From positions 186,001-250,000 of the forward strand of contig NZ_JAYSGI010000003.1 of the NCBI RefSeq assembly GCF_041912895.1: a stretch of 64,000 bases of DNA. The letters are read 5' to 3'. The position numbers were made by a program, and so were the translations under genes. Origin of the DNA: Pelagerythrobacter sp041912895 (lineage in GTDB: Bacteria > Pseudomonadota > Alphaproteobacteria > Sphingomonadales > Sphingomonadaceae). Under the pieces are notes generated by a model that was not told the DNA's origin, made no database searches, and was given only the letters and a program-made list of their open reading frames with translations. This document shows positions 26,572 to 35,115 of the stretch, piece by piece (positions within the stretch are counted from its first letter, which is position 1; every line of letters begins with the position of its first letter).

Positions 26572-28929
26572 CTAGAATCTCGCGTCGAGGCCGAGGCGGA
26601 TCGTGCGCGGCTGGAGCGGCGTCACCTGATCGCGGCCCATCGCGAACGGCGTTCCGAGCGCGAAGCGGTTGCCCTTCACGTCCGCGAGATTGACGAGCGA
26701 GAGCGTGACGCCCATGCGCTCGCCGCCGAGGCGCACGACCATCCCGCTGTCGAGATAGTCGCCCTGGAGGTCGCCCAGTTCGGGCCCGATGCCGAGCCGC
26801 GACTTGCCGACGTAGCTCGCCCAGCCGGTCGCGCGAAGCTCCAGCCCGCTGTCCAGCCAGGTCCGGTAATCGGCCCCGAGCCGCGCGGCGACCCCGGCGA
26901 TATTGGGGACGTGGGTGGCGCGGGCGAGAAGGAGGAAGCGCGGCTCGTCGACCCGGCTGTCGTTGTAGGTCAGCCCGCCGTTCAGCCGGAAATGGGGCAG
27001 GACCTCGACCCCGCCCGACACGCTGGCGGTCCATACGCGTCCGTCGCCGATATTGGCGGTGCTGGGCAGGCCGAGATCGTCGATGAAGTCGGCCTGGATG
27101 TCGCTCCAGCGCGTGTGCGAGAGGCTGGCGGACAGATCGAACGGGCCGAAGCCCGGCGTGCCGTGGCGCGCGCCGAATTCGAACGTGGTCGCATGATCGC
27201 TGCGGAAACGGCGGACGAATTCGCCTTCGATCGCCAGCCCGCCGGGGCGGAAGCCTTCCTGATAGCGCAAGTAGAGCGCGGTATCGGGCGCGACTTGCGC
27301 GAGCAGCGAGGCGGAAGGGAGGAACGCGGTCTCGGTTCGGCTGGCGGTGATTTCCGCGCGCGCGGCGGCGAGCGCCAGCGGCACGTCTTCCCCCGCGCCG
27401 CCCAATCGCGAGCGGGTGTAGCGCGCGCCTGCGGTCGCCACGAGGTGTTCCGCCACGCGCAGGCTCGCCTCGCCGTAGGCGGTCGCTTCGGTCACGGTAT
27501 TGCGCACGCCGGTCGCGCTCATCTGCGAGTCCGGGGTGCCGAGCGAGCGGGTCAGGCGGGTGTCGTTGTCGGTGAAGCTGATCCCGGCGAGCCAGCCGAA
27601 ACGCTCGCCCAGCGGTTGCCACAGACGGGTCTCGTTGGCGATCATCCGCGTGTCGTTGTCCTGCACGAACAGGCGGTCGGGGCCGCCCGGCGGCGTCGCA
27701 TCGTAGCGTTCCTGCAAGTCCTGCGAGGCCACGCCGGTTGTCGAACGCAGGCGGACGTCGCCGATCCGGCCTGAGACGACGAACTGGCCGTGGAGGTAAT
27801 CGGCGCGCGAACCCTCGCGCACGCTGGCCGAGCTGGTCAGCGGATCGCCGCCGCGGTCGGCGTACTGGCTGTCGACCGATCGGGTCGACTGGCCGAGCCC
27901 GACGAGATCGACGGTCCATTCGGGCGCCACCTCGACGCGGACCATCGCCCGCCCGCCGAGGATATCGGTGCGGTTGACGTCGGTCCGGTCGAGCGCCGGC
28001 TTGTCGATGTAGCCGCCGCGGCTGGCGGCATCGATGGTGACGCGGAGCGCGGCACCGTCGGGGGCGAGCGGCACGTTGAACGTAGCGTTGGCGTCCGCGC
28101 CCGGTTCGCCGTGCTGCACCAGTTCGCCGCCGATCGCGCCCGACACGCTGGTGACGCCCGGCTGCGGCGCGTTGGGGACGAGGCGGATGATTCCGCCCAA
28201 CGAGCCCGCGCCGTAGAGCGTGCCCTGCGGCCCCTCCAGCACCTCGACCCGTTCGAGATCGGACAGGCGCAGGTCGGGATCGGGCGCATTGTAGCTGAGC
28301 CGCAAGTCGCCCAGATACTGGCCCACCGTGGCCTGGGTCGGCCCGGTGAAGCTCGAATCGGCGATGCCGCGGATGAACAGCTTGTTGCGCCCGCTGCCGA
28401 GGTAGGTCGAGGAGACGGTGGCGACGCGCTGGACGATCTTCTCGGTGCCGCCGATCCCGCCGAATTCCAGCGTTTCGCCGTCGATCATCGAGACCTGTCC
28501 GGGAAATTCGCCGCGCGGCGTGTCGCGCTTGCTCGCGATCACCACGATCGGCGGCGCGGGTAGCGCGGGCGCGGCGAGCGTCGGCGGCCGGGCGGTCGGG
28601 GGCGGGGCGGCACGCGGCGCGCGGCGCGCCTGCCGGGGCTCGGCCACGATCCGCCAGGCCGAGGGCCCCGCCGGTACCGCCCGCCCGCCAGCCGCGCGTG
28701 CCAGCCGCCGGACCGCCTGCGCCGCATCCATGGTTCCGCGAAGCCGCGGGACGTTTCGGCGGGCGGTCCGCGCGTCGGCGATCACGATGCTGGTGCCGGT
28801 CTGGCGCGCGATCGCGATCGCCGCGTCGCCCGCTGCACCCGCAGGCGCGTCGATCGCGACCCGCTGGGCGTGCGCGGCCGCCGGAGCCACGGCGGCGACG
28901 GCTATTGCGAGACAGGCGAGGGGGCGCAT
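26572..28929 (-). CDS. FecA-like TonB-dependent receptor with N-terminal STN signalling domain
   Basis: 785 residues. After a signal peptide (AAAHAQ) residues ~22-100 form a secretin/TonB short N-terminal (STN) domain, with IDAPAGAAGDAAIAIARQTG and the closing AWRIVAE. A Pro/Ala linker leads to the plug (PGQVSMIDGETLEFGG, VEVLEGPQGTLYGAGSLGG) and the barrel, which ends TIRLGLDARF. STN-bearing receptors import a ligand and signal its presence to a FecR anti-sigma partner. FecR is two bases upstream and a FecI-type sigma factor just before it. The ligand is unknown; siderophore or another scarce compound is likely. Confidence 0.93.
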   Translation of the reverse strand: MRPLACLAIAVAAVAPAAAHAQRVAIDAPAGAAGDAAIAIARQTGTSIVIADARTARRNVPRLRGTMDAAQAVRRLARAAGGRAVPAGPSAWRIVAEPRQARRAPRAAPPPTARPPTLAAPALPAPPIVVIASKRDTPRGEFPGQVSMIDGETLEFGGIGGTEKIVQRVATVSSTYLGSGRNKLFIRGIADSSFTGPTQATVGQYLGDLRLSYNAPDPDLRLSDLERVEVLEGPQGTLYGAGSLGGIIRLVPNAPQPGVTSVSGAIGGELVQHGEPGADANATFNVPLAPDGAALRVTIDAASRGGYIDKPALDRTDVNRTDILGGRAMVRVEVAPEWTVDLVGLGQSTRSVDSQYADRGGDPLTSSASVREGSRADYLHGQFVVSGRIGDVRLRSTTGVASQDLQERYDATPPGGPDRLFVQDNDTRMIANETRLWQPLGERFGWLAGISFTDNDTRLTRSLGTPDSQMSATGVRNTVTEATAYGEASLRVAEHLVATAGARYTRSRLGGAGEDVPLALAAARAEITASRTETAFLPSASLLAQVAPDTALYLRYQEGFRPGGLAIEGEFVRRFRSDHATTFEFGARHGTPGFGPFDLSASLSHTRWSDIQADFIDDLGLPSTANIGDGRVWTASVSGGVEVLPHFRLNGGLTYNDSRVDEPRFLLLARATHVPNIAGVAARLGADYRTWLDSGLELRATGWASYVGKSRLGIGPELGDLQGDYLDSGMVVRLGGERMGVTLSLVNLADVKGNRFALGTPFAMGRDQVTPLQPRTIRLGLDARF

Positions 28930-28931
28930 CG

Positions 28932-29849
28932 TTATGGCGCTTCTACCATCCAGTCCTCGCCCGCCTTGCGCACCGATACGCCGAGCAGCGGGCCGAGCGC
29001 GGCTGGGTTCCCGCGCAACGGGGCGACCACCACGCTACCGCTGACCGGCTGCACGGCGCTGCCGGGCGCGACCCGATAGGGCACGCCGGTCGCCCGCGCG
29101 AGATCGGCGACGACGTCGGCAAGATCGGCATCGGCGAAAGTGAGGCGGCCCTCTCGCCATTCGCCGACTTGCGCGAGCGGCACTTCGGACAGAACGTAGT
29201 CGGCAGAGTCGCGCGCGCTTGTCAGCCGGTCGCCCGGTTCGAGCCGCACGTTCTGTTGGGCGGGATTGAACAGTACCACGCCTTCGGACACCGCCACCGC
29301 GAGATTTTCGGCGTCGAGGCGGACGTCGAAGACCGTGCCTACATCGACCAGCGTGTCGTCCCCCGCTTCGAGGCGGAACGGGTGTGCATCGTCGTGGCGG
29401 ATATCGAACAGCGCCTGGCCGGATTCGAGGCGGGCGAACCGCGGATCGTCTTCGTCGACGGTGATCCGCGAGCCCCCGGCGAGTTCGATCGTGCTGCCGT
29501 CTCCCAGCGCGATGCTGCGCGTCTCGCCCGGCGCGGTCTCGTAGACCCGACCGTCGCCGCCCATCTGCCACACGCCGACCGCGGCCAGCCCGGCGAGGCA
29601 CGCCGCCAGTGCCGCGCCGAACCAGCGCCGGTTGCCGCGCGGCGCGGCGATCGCGGCGTCGTTCGCCGGGGCCGAAGCGAGGGCTTCCGCCGCCTCGGCC
29701 ACCGCGAGGCTCGCGCGGTCGTAGGCCTCGGCATGGGCGGCATCCCGCTCCAGCCAGGCGGTAAACCCGTCCCAATCCTCGAACGCGGGATCGCCGGTGC
29801 GCACGGCCCAGGCGGCCGCCTCGTCGCGAATCGAATCGTCATGCGGCAT
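28932..29849 (-). CDS. FecR-family anti-sigma factor / sigma regulator
   Basis: 305 residues. A cytoplasmic DUF4880-type N-domain (DEAAAWAVRTGDPAFEDW, FTAWLERDAAHAEAYDR) is followed by one membrane helix (FGAALAACLAGLAAVGVW). The periplasmic FecR domain follows (YETAPGETRSIALGDGST, RFARLESGQALFDIRHD, VDVGTVFDVRL, VALS-like VAVSEGVVLFNP), with a C-terminal STN-like VVADLARATGVPYRV. FecR proteins carry the receptor signal across the inner membrane to the sigma factor. AGGAGG lies before the ATG. It is 38 bases after the sigma gene and two before the receptor gene. Confidence 0.93.
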   Translation of the reverse strand: MPHDDSIRDEAAAWAVRTGDPAFEDWDGFTAWLERDAAHAEAYDRASLAVAEAAEALASAPANDAAIAAPRGNRRWFGAALAACLAGLAAVGVWQMGGDGRVYETAPGETRSIALGDGSTIELAGGSRITVDEDDPRFARLESGQALFDIRHDDAHPFRLEAGDDTLVDVGTVFDVRLDAENLAVAVSEGVVLFNPAQQNVRLEPGDRLTSARDSADYVLSEVPLAQVGEWREGRLTFADADLADVVADLARATGVPYRVAPGSAVQPVSGSVVVAPLRGNPAALGPLLGVSVRKAGEDWMVEAP

Positions 29850-29887
29850 GGGCCGAACCTCCTGCACGCAAGACGGAGTCGATCGGG

Positions 29888-30415
29888 TCAGGCCTCATCC
29901 ATGCGCTCCTTCAGTTCGGCGAGCGCGCGGTAGGCGATGCGCAAGTCGCTTTCGACGGTGCTCAGGCTCACGCCCAGTTCCTGCGCCACCTGCCGCTGGC
30001 CGATGCCGTCCACCCGATGCCGGCGGAAAGCCGTGGCGGCGCGCGGTTCGAGCGTCGCCAGCGTCTCGTCGACCAGGCGGGCGAACTGCCGCGCGGCGAC
30101 AACCCGCTCCGCCGAAGGGCTGTCCGTCATGCCGGGCACCGCGCCGGTATTCGCTTCGCTCCAGTCGTGATCGCGCCGGGCGGCCTGCACCTGCGAGCGG
30201 TAGCGGTCGATCATCAGGCTGTTCGCCGCGCGGAAGAGATAGGGCAGCGGCGCGGCGATCGGGCCGCTGCCGCCGGCGGAAACCTTCAGCCACAGTTCCT
30301 GCAGCAAATCCTCCGCCGCGTCGCCCGCTCCGCGCGCGGCAAAGAACCGCAGCAGCCGCTCGCGGCTGTCGAGAAAGGCCTGCTCGAGGCCGCTCGGTTG
30401 GGTTCTGTCGGACAT
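29888..30415 (-). CDS. ECF sigma factor, FecI type
   Basis: 175 residues. Region 2 contains AAEDLLQELWLKV and PYLFRAANSLMIDRYRSQ. Region 4 contains LEPRAATAFRRHRVDGIGQRQVAQELGVSLSTVESDLRIAYRAL, the helix-turn-helix that reads the -35 element (quoted here in two parts: LEPRAATAFRRHRVDG and GVSLSTVESDLRIAY). FecI-type factors direct transcription of the neighbouring receptor operon on a periplasmic signal. It is the first gene of sigma-FecR-receptor-(autotransporter). Confidence 0.93.
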   Translation of the reverse strand: MSDRTQPSGLEQAFLDSRERLLRFFAARGAGDAAEDLLQELWLKVSAGGSGPIAAPLPYLFRAANSLMIDRYRSQVQAARRDHDWSEANTGAVPGMTDSPSAERVVAARQFARLVDETLATLEPRAATAFRRHRVDGIGQRQVAQELGVSLSTVESDLRIAYRALAELKERMDEA

Positions 30416-30521
30416 TGCGTGGCGCCTGCCCGATTATCCGCGGGGGGCGGGTTCCTGCAAGGGGTGAACTGGCCTTTCGCGCTGTCCGCCCCTAAGCTCC
30501 GACAGGTATGAAATCGGCCAG

Positions 30522-30749
30522 TTAGCTGTTGCTGGCGTGCAGGAAGCCTTGCTCGGCGCACTTGTAGACCAAGTGGACCCGGTTGCGCGCGCGAAGTTTC
30601 ATTCGCGAATTGTCGAGGTGGCGTTCCACCGTGCGCGGGGCGATATGCAGCTGGCTGGCCGCTTCCTTCGCCGAATAGCCTGCGGCCGTGAGCTGGATTA
30701 CCGCCAGCTCCCTCTCCGTCAAACGATAGTCGTCGGTTATCAGTTTCAT
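30522..30749 (-). CDS. Small LuxR-type HTH regulator
   Basis: 75 residues that are almost entirely a LuxR/GerE DNA-binding domain: YRLTERELAVIQLTAAGYSAKEAASQ, then LHIAPRTVERHLDNSRMKL. No receiver or autoinducer domain is present, so it is a solo regulator. The ATG at 30749 is the family-like start (MKLITDDY); an in-frame ATG at 30770 adds seven residues. It is transcribed away from the pilus operon, and the 344-base spacer holds both promoters, so control of pilus genes is likely. Confidence 0.75.
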   Translation of the reverse strand: MKLITDDYRLTERELAVIQLTAAGYSAKEAASQLHIAPRTVERHLDNSRMKLRARNRVHLVYKCAEQGFLHASNS

Positions 30750-31093
30750 CGCTCGGTACCGCCTTGGCATGAAAAAGCCTGGTTTATAGTCGTTTTAAGG
30801 CGACACCGATTCGCTATTGATGCCTAACTACGCCTAACTTCATGCGCCAGGCAAGATGTCTTCGTGTCCTTGCCCATTCCTGAACAATTTTTAGGGTTCT
30901 CCCCGTCTTTCGGGACTCGGACGGCAGCAATCACGAAGTGTAGTGGCTAAAAATACGTACCGATTCCCCCTGCCAATTCATACGAATAGCGGCGCGTTAG
31001 TCTCCGGTTAATCTTCAAGGCGAGGTTGGGAGGGTGCTGGATCGGCCTTTCCTCTGCGACCTCGATCAACCGTTGCAAACGAAGGGGAATATC
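30750..31093. promoter_or_regulatory. Divergent control region between LuxR-type gene and pilus operon
   Basis: This spacer is more AT-rich than its surroundings. It contains two direct GCCTAACT copies at 30822-30829 and 30832-30839, exactly ten bases apart, which is one helical turn. It also has a TTTTTAGGG tract and an AAAAATACGT tract. The pilin Shine-Dalgarno AAGGGGAA lies at 31082-31089. I see no further gene here. Confidence 0.45.
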
Positions 31094-31621
31094 ATGTCCA
31101 AGATCACCAAACTGCTCGCCGCCGCATCCGTTCCGGCCCTGCTCGCCGCCGTGCCTGCCGCAGCGCAGGATTCGGAGCAATTCGTCCTCGGCCTGTCGGG
31201 CTCGGTCGACAGCAATTGCGAGCTCGTTCCCGAAGGAAGCGGCAGCTATGCCGTCGACATGCTCGATCAGGGCAACCAGGGCGTGCTGACGATCGTCTAT
31301 TCGTGCAATTCGCCCTACACGGTCTCGCTGCAGTCGCTGAACGGCGGCATGGAGCATCAGGAAAGCGGCGGCGCGGTCAACATCGACTACGACGTCGAAG
31401 CCAGCTTCCTCGGCCTTGGCATTGGCGCCACGTCGACCAATTCCGCATCGATGCAGGCTGCGCCGGTCGTGATCGTCACCGACAACGACTGGACCAACAT
31501 CCTGCTCAACGGCGGCACCCGCACCGGCAACCTCGACCTGTCGTTCGACAGCATCGCGGAATACGCCGTGGCCGGTACCTACGAGGATGAACTGACCATC
31601 ACGCTTGCCGCAGATTACTGA
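31094..31621 (+). CDS. Major pilin, chaperone-usher type
   Basis: 175 residues with a Sec signal ending AVPAAAQ. The mature chain begins DSEQFVLGLSGSVDSNCEL and has two cysteines (SNCEL and YSCNSP) that can form the pilin disulfide. The C-terminus AGTYEDELTITLAADY has the alternating hydrophobic pattern of the last beta-strand in spore coat U/Csu-like pilins. The subunit should complete its fold by donor-strand exchange. It is the first gene of a pilin-chaperone-usher-tip cluster. A stem-loop follows. Confidence 0.78.
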   Translation: MSKITKLLAAASVPALLAAVPAAAQDSEQFVLGLSGSVDSNCELVPEGSGSYAVDMLDQGNQGVLTIVYSCNSPYTVSLQSLNGGMEHQESGGAVNIDYDVEASFLGLGIGATSTNSASMQAAPVVIVTDNDWTNILLNGGTRTGNLDLSFDSIAEYAVAGTYEDELTITLAADY

Positions 31622-31647
31622 GCTCCCCCCGCTGGGTATTTGTGGCA

Positions 31648-31679
31648 GGACCGGGGGGGAGGCGCTTCTCCCCCGGTCC
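31648..31679 (+). terminator. Stem-loop between pilin and chaperone genes
   Basis: GGACCGGGGG at 31648-31657 pairs with CCCCCGGTCC at 31670-31679, ten perfect base pairs, followed by ATTCCTTTCC. It is either an attenuating terminator or an mRNA stabiliser, and would raise pilin output over chaperone and usher. Confidence 0.65.
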
Positions 31680-31719
31680 ATTCCTTTCCGTAATACGCAG
31701 GAACCTGGGGGGTCCGATC

Positions 31720-32481
31720 ATGAAAAGGTTTTTGAAGCTGTGTCTGGCTGCGGCCGTGTGGAGCGCGGTAGCGATACCTCCTCCCGCCCTGGCCTATAAT
31801 CTCCAGCCGATCGTGGTTCAGTTGAGCCCGGCCGGCGCCGGGTCGAGCCAGATGCTGACCCTGACCAACACGCACGAGGTTCCGATCGCGATCGAGGTCA
31901 AGGCCTACCGGCGCGAACAGCAGCCCGATGGCACCGACCGGCTCGTGCCGGAGGAGGAGGATCTGATCATCTATCCTCCGCAGATGGTCATCCCCGCGCA
32001 GCAGAGCCAGACGTTCAAGGTGCAGTGGGTCGGCGAGCCGAACCCCGAACGCGAGCTCGCCTATCGCATCGTGACCGAACAGCTGCCGATCAAGTTCGAG
32101 AGCCAGGAAGTGGACGGCCGCAAGGCCGACCTGACCATGCGCTATCGCTACGAAGCGGCGCTGTACATCATGCCGAATGGCGCCACGCCGCTTGCCGAAC
32201 TTGTCTCGGCCACGTCCGTCGCGGCGGAGGACGGCACGCGGATGCTGGAACTGCACATCGCCTCGAAAGGCACCATGCGTGCGATCCTGGACGATCCGAC
32301 GCTGGTGCTCAGCCCCGCGTCCGGCGCGCCGATCACGCTGTCGGGCGACGACACCAAACCGCTCGTCGGGCTCAATATCCTGCCCGGCGTGGAACGCGTC
32401 GTGCGCATTCCGGCGCCGTCCGGCATCGGCGATGGGCCCGTTCCGGCACAGTTGCAGGCAAGCTATATCGAGCTGCGATAG
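31720..32481 (+). CDS. Periplasmic pilus chaperone (PapD-like)
   Basis: 253 residues with a signal peptide (PPPALAYN). The PapD-type first domain contains PIVVQLSPAGAGSSQMLTLTN, EVKAYRRE and an IYPPQMVIPAQQSQTFKVQWV strand (G1-like). An ELAYRIVTEQLPI segment follows. The second domain ends LQASYIELR. It should bind pilin and tip subunits and deliver them to the usher. It is 98 bases downstream of the pilin stop and followed by the usher gene after 12 bases. Confidence 0.88.
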   Translation: MKRFLKLCLAAAVWSAVAIPPPALAYNLQPIVVQLSPAGAGSSQMLTLTNTHEVPIAIEVKAYRREQQPDGTDRLVPEEEDLIIYPPQMVIPAQQSQTFKVQWVGEPNPERELAYRIVTEQLPIKFESQEVDGRKADLTMRYRYEAALYIMPNGATPLAELVSATSVAAEDGTRMLELHIASKGTMRAILDDPTLVLSPASGAPITLSGDDTKPLVGLNILPGVERVVRIPAPSGIGDGPVPAQLQASYIELR

Positions 32482-32493
32482 CGGGCCCGGGCC

Positions 32494-35115
32494 GTGACTT
32501 CCTCGATCCATCGCCGGGCCCTGAGATGCGTGGTGTGTCACTTCGCGCTGGCGGTGGCCTGGCACGCGGCAGCGCACGCGGGCGGCGTTCAGCCGGACGA
32601 TGCCTCGCCGCAACCGGCCGATCCGCCGGCGGCGCCCGCCGCCACGGCCTCCACGACCGAAGACGCGCAGCAGCCCGCCGCCCGGCCGCAGCCGCGCTCG
32701 ACCGATCCCGACGTCCTATTCAGGGAATTGTTCGGGAAGGACCGGCCGCCGGTGATCGCGGACGATTACGTCGTGCTGGTCGACGGAGTGAACGTCGGCG
32801 AATTCGCGGTCGACCCGGCCAATGGGGCGGCAGGAACGGTCGAGGCGAGGCTGGTCCGTGCCGTCCTGCTGCCGGTGGCCGAAGCGGAAATGGTGACGCG
32901 CCTGCAGCCGCTGGTGGAACGGGACAGGGTGACCTTCGAACAACTGCGCGCGGCGGGGCTGGAGGTGAACTTCGATGCCTATCGCCTCGCTTTGCAGATC
33001 GGATTCCCCATCGATCTGCGGCAGGCGCAGGAGCTTCGCTTGCGCAGCGCGCGCCGCCGGGCGGATATCGCGTTCGCCGAGCAGGCAGGCGTTTCGGCCT
33101 ATGCCTCGTTTCGGGCCGGGGTCGATCTGGTCGAGCATTCGACGACCGATGAGACGGGCTTCAGCGGGCTGGCGAGCGTGTTCGATTTCGGGGCCAATGT
33201 CGGCGGCGTCGCGGCGCAGGCGCGGTTCCGCTACGACGAGCGGCGGGGAAACCGCTGGTCGCGCGGCGATGTCCGGCTGACCTACGACGACATCGACAAT
33301 CTGATCCGCTACGAAGCGGGCGACCTGAGCGTGGGGCGCCGGCCCTATCAGATCGCGCCGCGGATCGCGGGCGTGGCGGCGTTCCGCGAATTCCCGATCG
33401 ATCCCTACCGGAACGTGCGGCCCAAGTCGGAACAGGGCTTCGCGCTCGAACAGCCGGCGCGGGTCGAGGTCCTCATCAACGGCGCGCCCGTGCGGACCTA
33501 CGACCTGCCGGCAGGGCGCTTCAACCTGCAGGATTTCCCGCTGGTCCCCTCGGCGGCCAACGATGTCGAACTGCGGATAACCTATGCCACCGGCGAAGTG
33601 ACGGTGATCGTCTTTCCCGCGTTCTACGACATCGAACTGCTGGAACCGGGTCTGCTCGATTTCGCGATCAACGTCGGGGTGCCGTTCACCGACGACGATC
33701 GCGGACGCGTGTACGACACCGGCGATTACAACGTGCTCGGCTATGCACGCTACGGGATCTCGCCGATCCTGACCGCGGGCGTGAACTGGGAGGGCAACAG
33801 CGACTTCAATCTCGTCGGCGGCGAAGTGGTTTGGGCCTCGCCGATCGGGTCGTTCGCGTTCAACGCGGGCATGAATATCAACGATCCCGGCTGGCGCAGC
33901 GGGCGCGCCGCAGTGCGCTACGCCTGGCGCGACACCGAACTGACACGCGGACGCTCGATCGATGCGCAGGTGTTCCTGACCGGCGCCGACTACCGCACGC
34001 TCAATCAGGTCTTCGGCGGCAACCTGACCCGCGTTTCCGCCACCGCCCGCGCCGGGCAAATGCTGGGGCCGCGCATGCGCGCGCAGGTCTTCGGCGGCTA
34101 CGAGGATGTTCGCGGTTTCGGAGAGAATTATTACCTCGGCGCGGGCCTGTCGCGGCAGTTTCCGTGGGGCTCGGTATCGTTCAACGCAGACTATCGCTGG
34201 AACCCGGAAGATAGCGGCCCGAGCGTGCAGCTTTCGGCGACCATCCCGCTGGGCCGCGGCACGCTCAGCTCGAGCTATGCCAGCGAGCGCAATGCCGCGC
34301 GGCTCGAATACAACCGGCTGGCCGCGCTCGGCGTGGGATCGTTCGGTTACGGCGCCGGGATCGAGCGGCGCGACGATTTCGACCGCCAGTTCGCGCGCAT
34401 GACCTATATCGGCAATCGCTTCGAAGGGACGGTCGACCAGGTGCGGCAGGCCGGGCGAGGGCAGAGCGACATCCGCACCGGCTTCTCGCTCGGCTCGGCG
34501 CTGGTGATGGCCGACGGCACGTTCGCAATCTCGCGGCCGATCACCAACAGCTTCGCGATCTTCGAAGTCGACGCGGGCGCGGCGGATTATCATATCGCGG
34601 TGGAGCCGCGCACGGGCTTCGGATCGTCGGAAACGCGCTATACCGCGCTCAGCGACGGGCTCGGTCCGGCGGTGGTGCCCAACCTGCCCGCCTATTTCGA
34701 GCGCACGATCGAAGTGGCCGCCCCCGGCGCGCCGGTGGGCACGTCGCTCGGCGGGCAGGTGTTCTCGCTCAAGCCCGGGTTCCGCTCGGGCTATCGCGTG
34801 AAGGTGGGCAACGCGCAGAACGTTTCGATCCTGGCCACGCTGGTCGATCCGGCGGGCAATCCGCTCTCGCTCGCCACGGGCGAGGCGCGCCGGGTCGGCG
34901 CCGGGGCGGACGAGCCGCCCTTGCCGGCCTTCACCAACGGCGCCGGCCGGTTCTTCCTCGAAGGAGTCGCGGCCGGCTCGACATACGAAATATCGGTTCC
35001 CGTCGACGGCGCGCAGCTCACGGCCACGATCGTGGTGCCGGATGATGTCGTCGGGCTTTACCGGCTCGAAACCCCCGTTTCGCTTTCGGCCGAACCGCGC
35101 ACAGGAGAAAAGTGA
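32494..35115 (+). CDS. Fimbrial usher (outer-membrane FimD-like)
   Basis: 873 residues starting with GTG. After a signal peptide and a Pro/Ala-rich linker comes an N-terminal usher domain (FRELFG, VVLVDGVNVGEF). A barrel domain follows with DLSVGRRPYQIAPRIAGVAAFREF, RVEVLINGAPVRTYDLPAGRFNLQDFP (typical usher plug/middle domain) and FPAFYDIELLEPGLLDFAINVG. The C-terminal domains end IVVPDDVVGLYRLETP. It forms the pore through which pilus subunits are exported and assembled. The stop overlaps the start of the next gene (TGATG). Confidence 0.9.
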   Translation: MTSSIHRRALRCVVCHFALAVAWHAAAHAGGVQPDDASPQPADPPAAPAATASTTEDAQQPAARPQPRSTDPDVLFRELFGKDRPPVIADDYVVLVDGVNVGEFAVDPANGAAGTVEARLVRAVLLPVAEAEMVTRLQPLVERDRVTFEQLRAAGLEVNFDAYRLALQIGFPIDLRQAQELRLRSARRRADIAFAEQAGVSAYASFRAGVDLVEHSTTDETGFSGLASVFDFGANVGGVAAQARFRYDERRGNRWSRGDVRLTYDDIDNLIRYEAGDLSVGRRPYQIAPRIAGVAAFREFPIDPYRNVRPKSEQGFALEQPARVEVLINGAPVRTYDLPAGRFNLQDFPLVPSAANDVELRITYATGEVTVIVFPAFYDIELLEPGLLDFAINVGVPFTDDDRGRVYDTGDYNVLGYARYGISPILTAGVNWEGNSDFNLVGGEVVWASPIGSFAFNAGMNINDPGWRSGRAAVRYAWRDTELTRGRSIDAQVFLTGADYRTLNQVFGGNLTRVSATARAGQMLGPRMRAQVFGGYEDVRGFGENYYLGAGLSRQFPWGSVSFNADYRWNPEDSGPSVQLSATIPLGRGTLSSSYASERNAARLEYNRLAALGVGSFGYGAGIERRDDFDRQFARMTYIGNRFEGTVDQVRQAGRGQSDIRTGFSLGSALVMADGTFAISRPITNSFAIFEVDAGAADYHIAVEPRTGFGSSETRYTALSDGLGPAVVPNLPAYFERTIEVAAPGAPVGTSLGGQVFSLKPGFRSGYRVKVGNAQNVSILATLVDPAGNPLSLATGEARRVGAGADEPPLPAFTNGAGRFFLEGVAAGSTYEISVPVDGAQLTATIVVPDDVVGLYRLETPVSLSAEPRTGEK

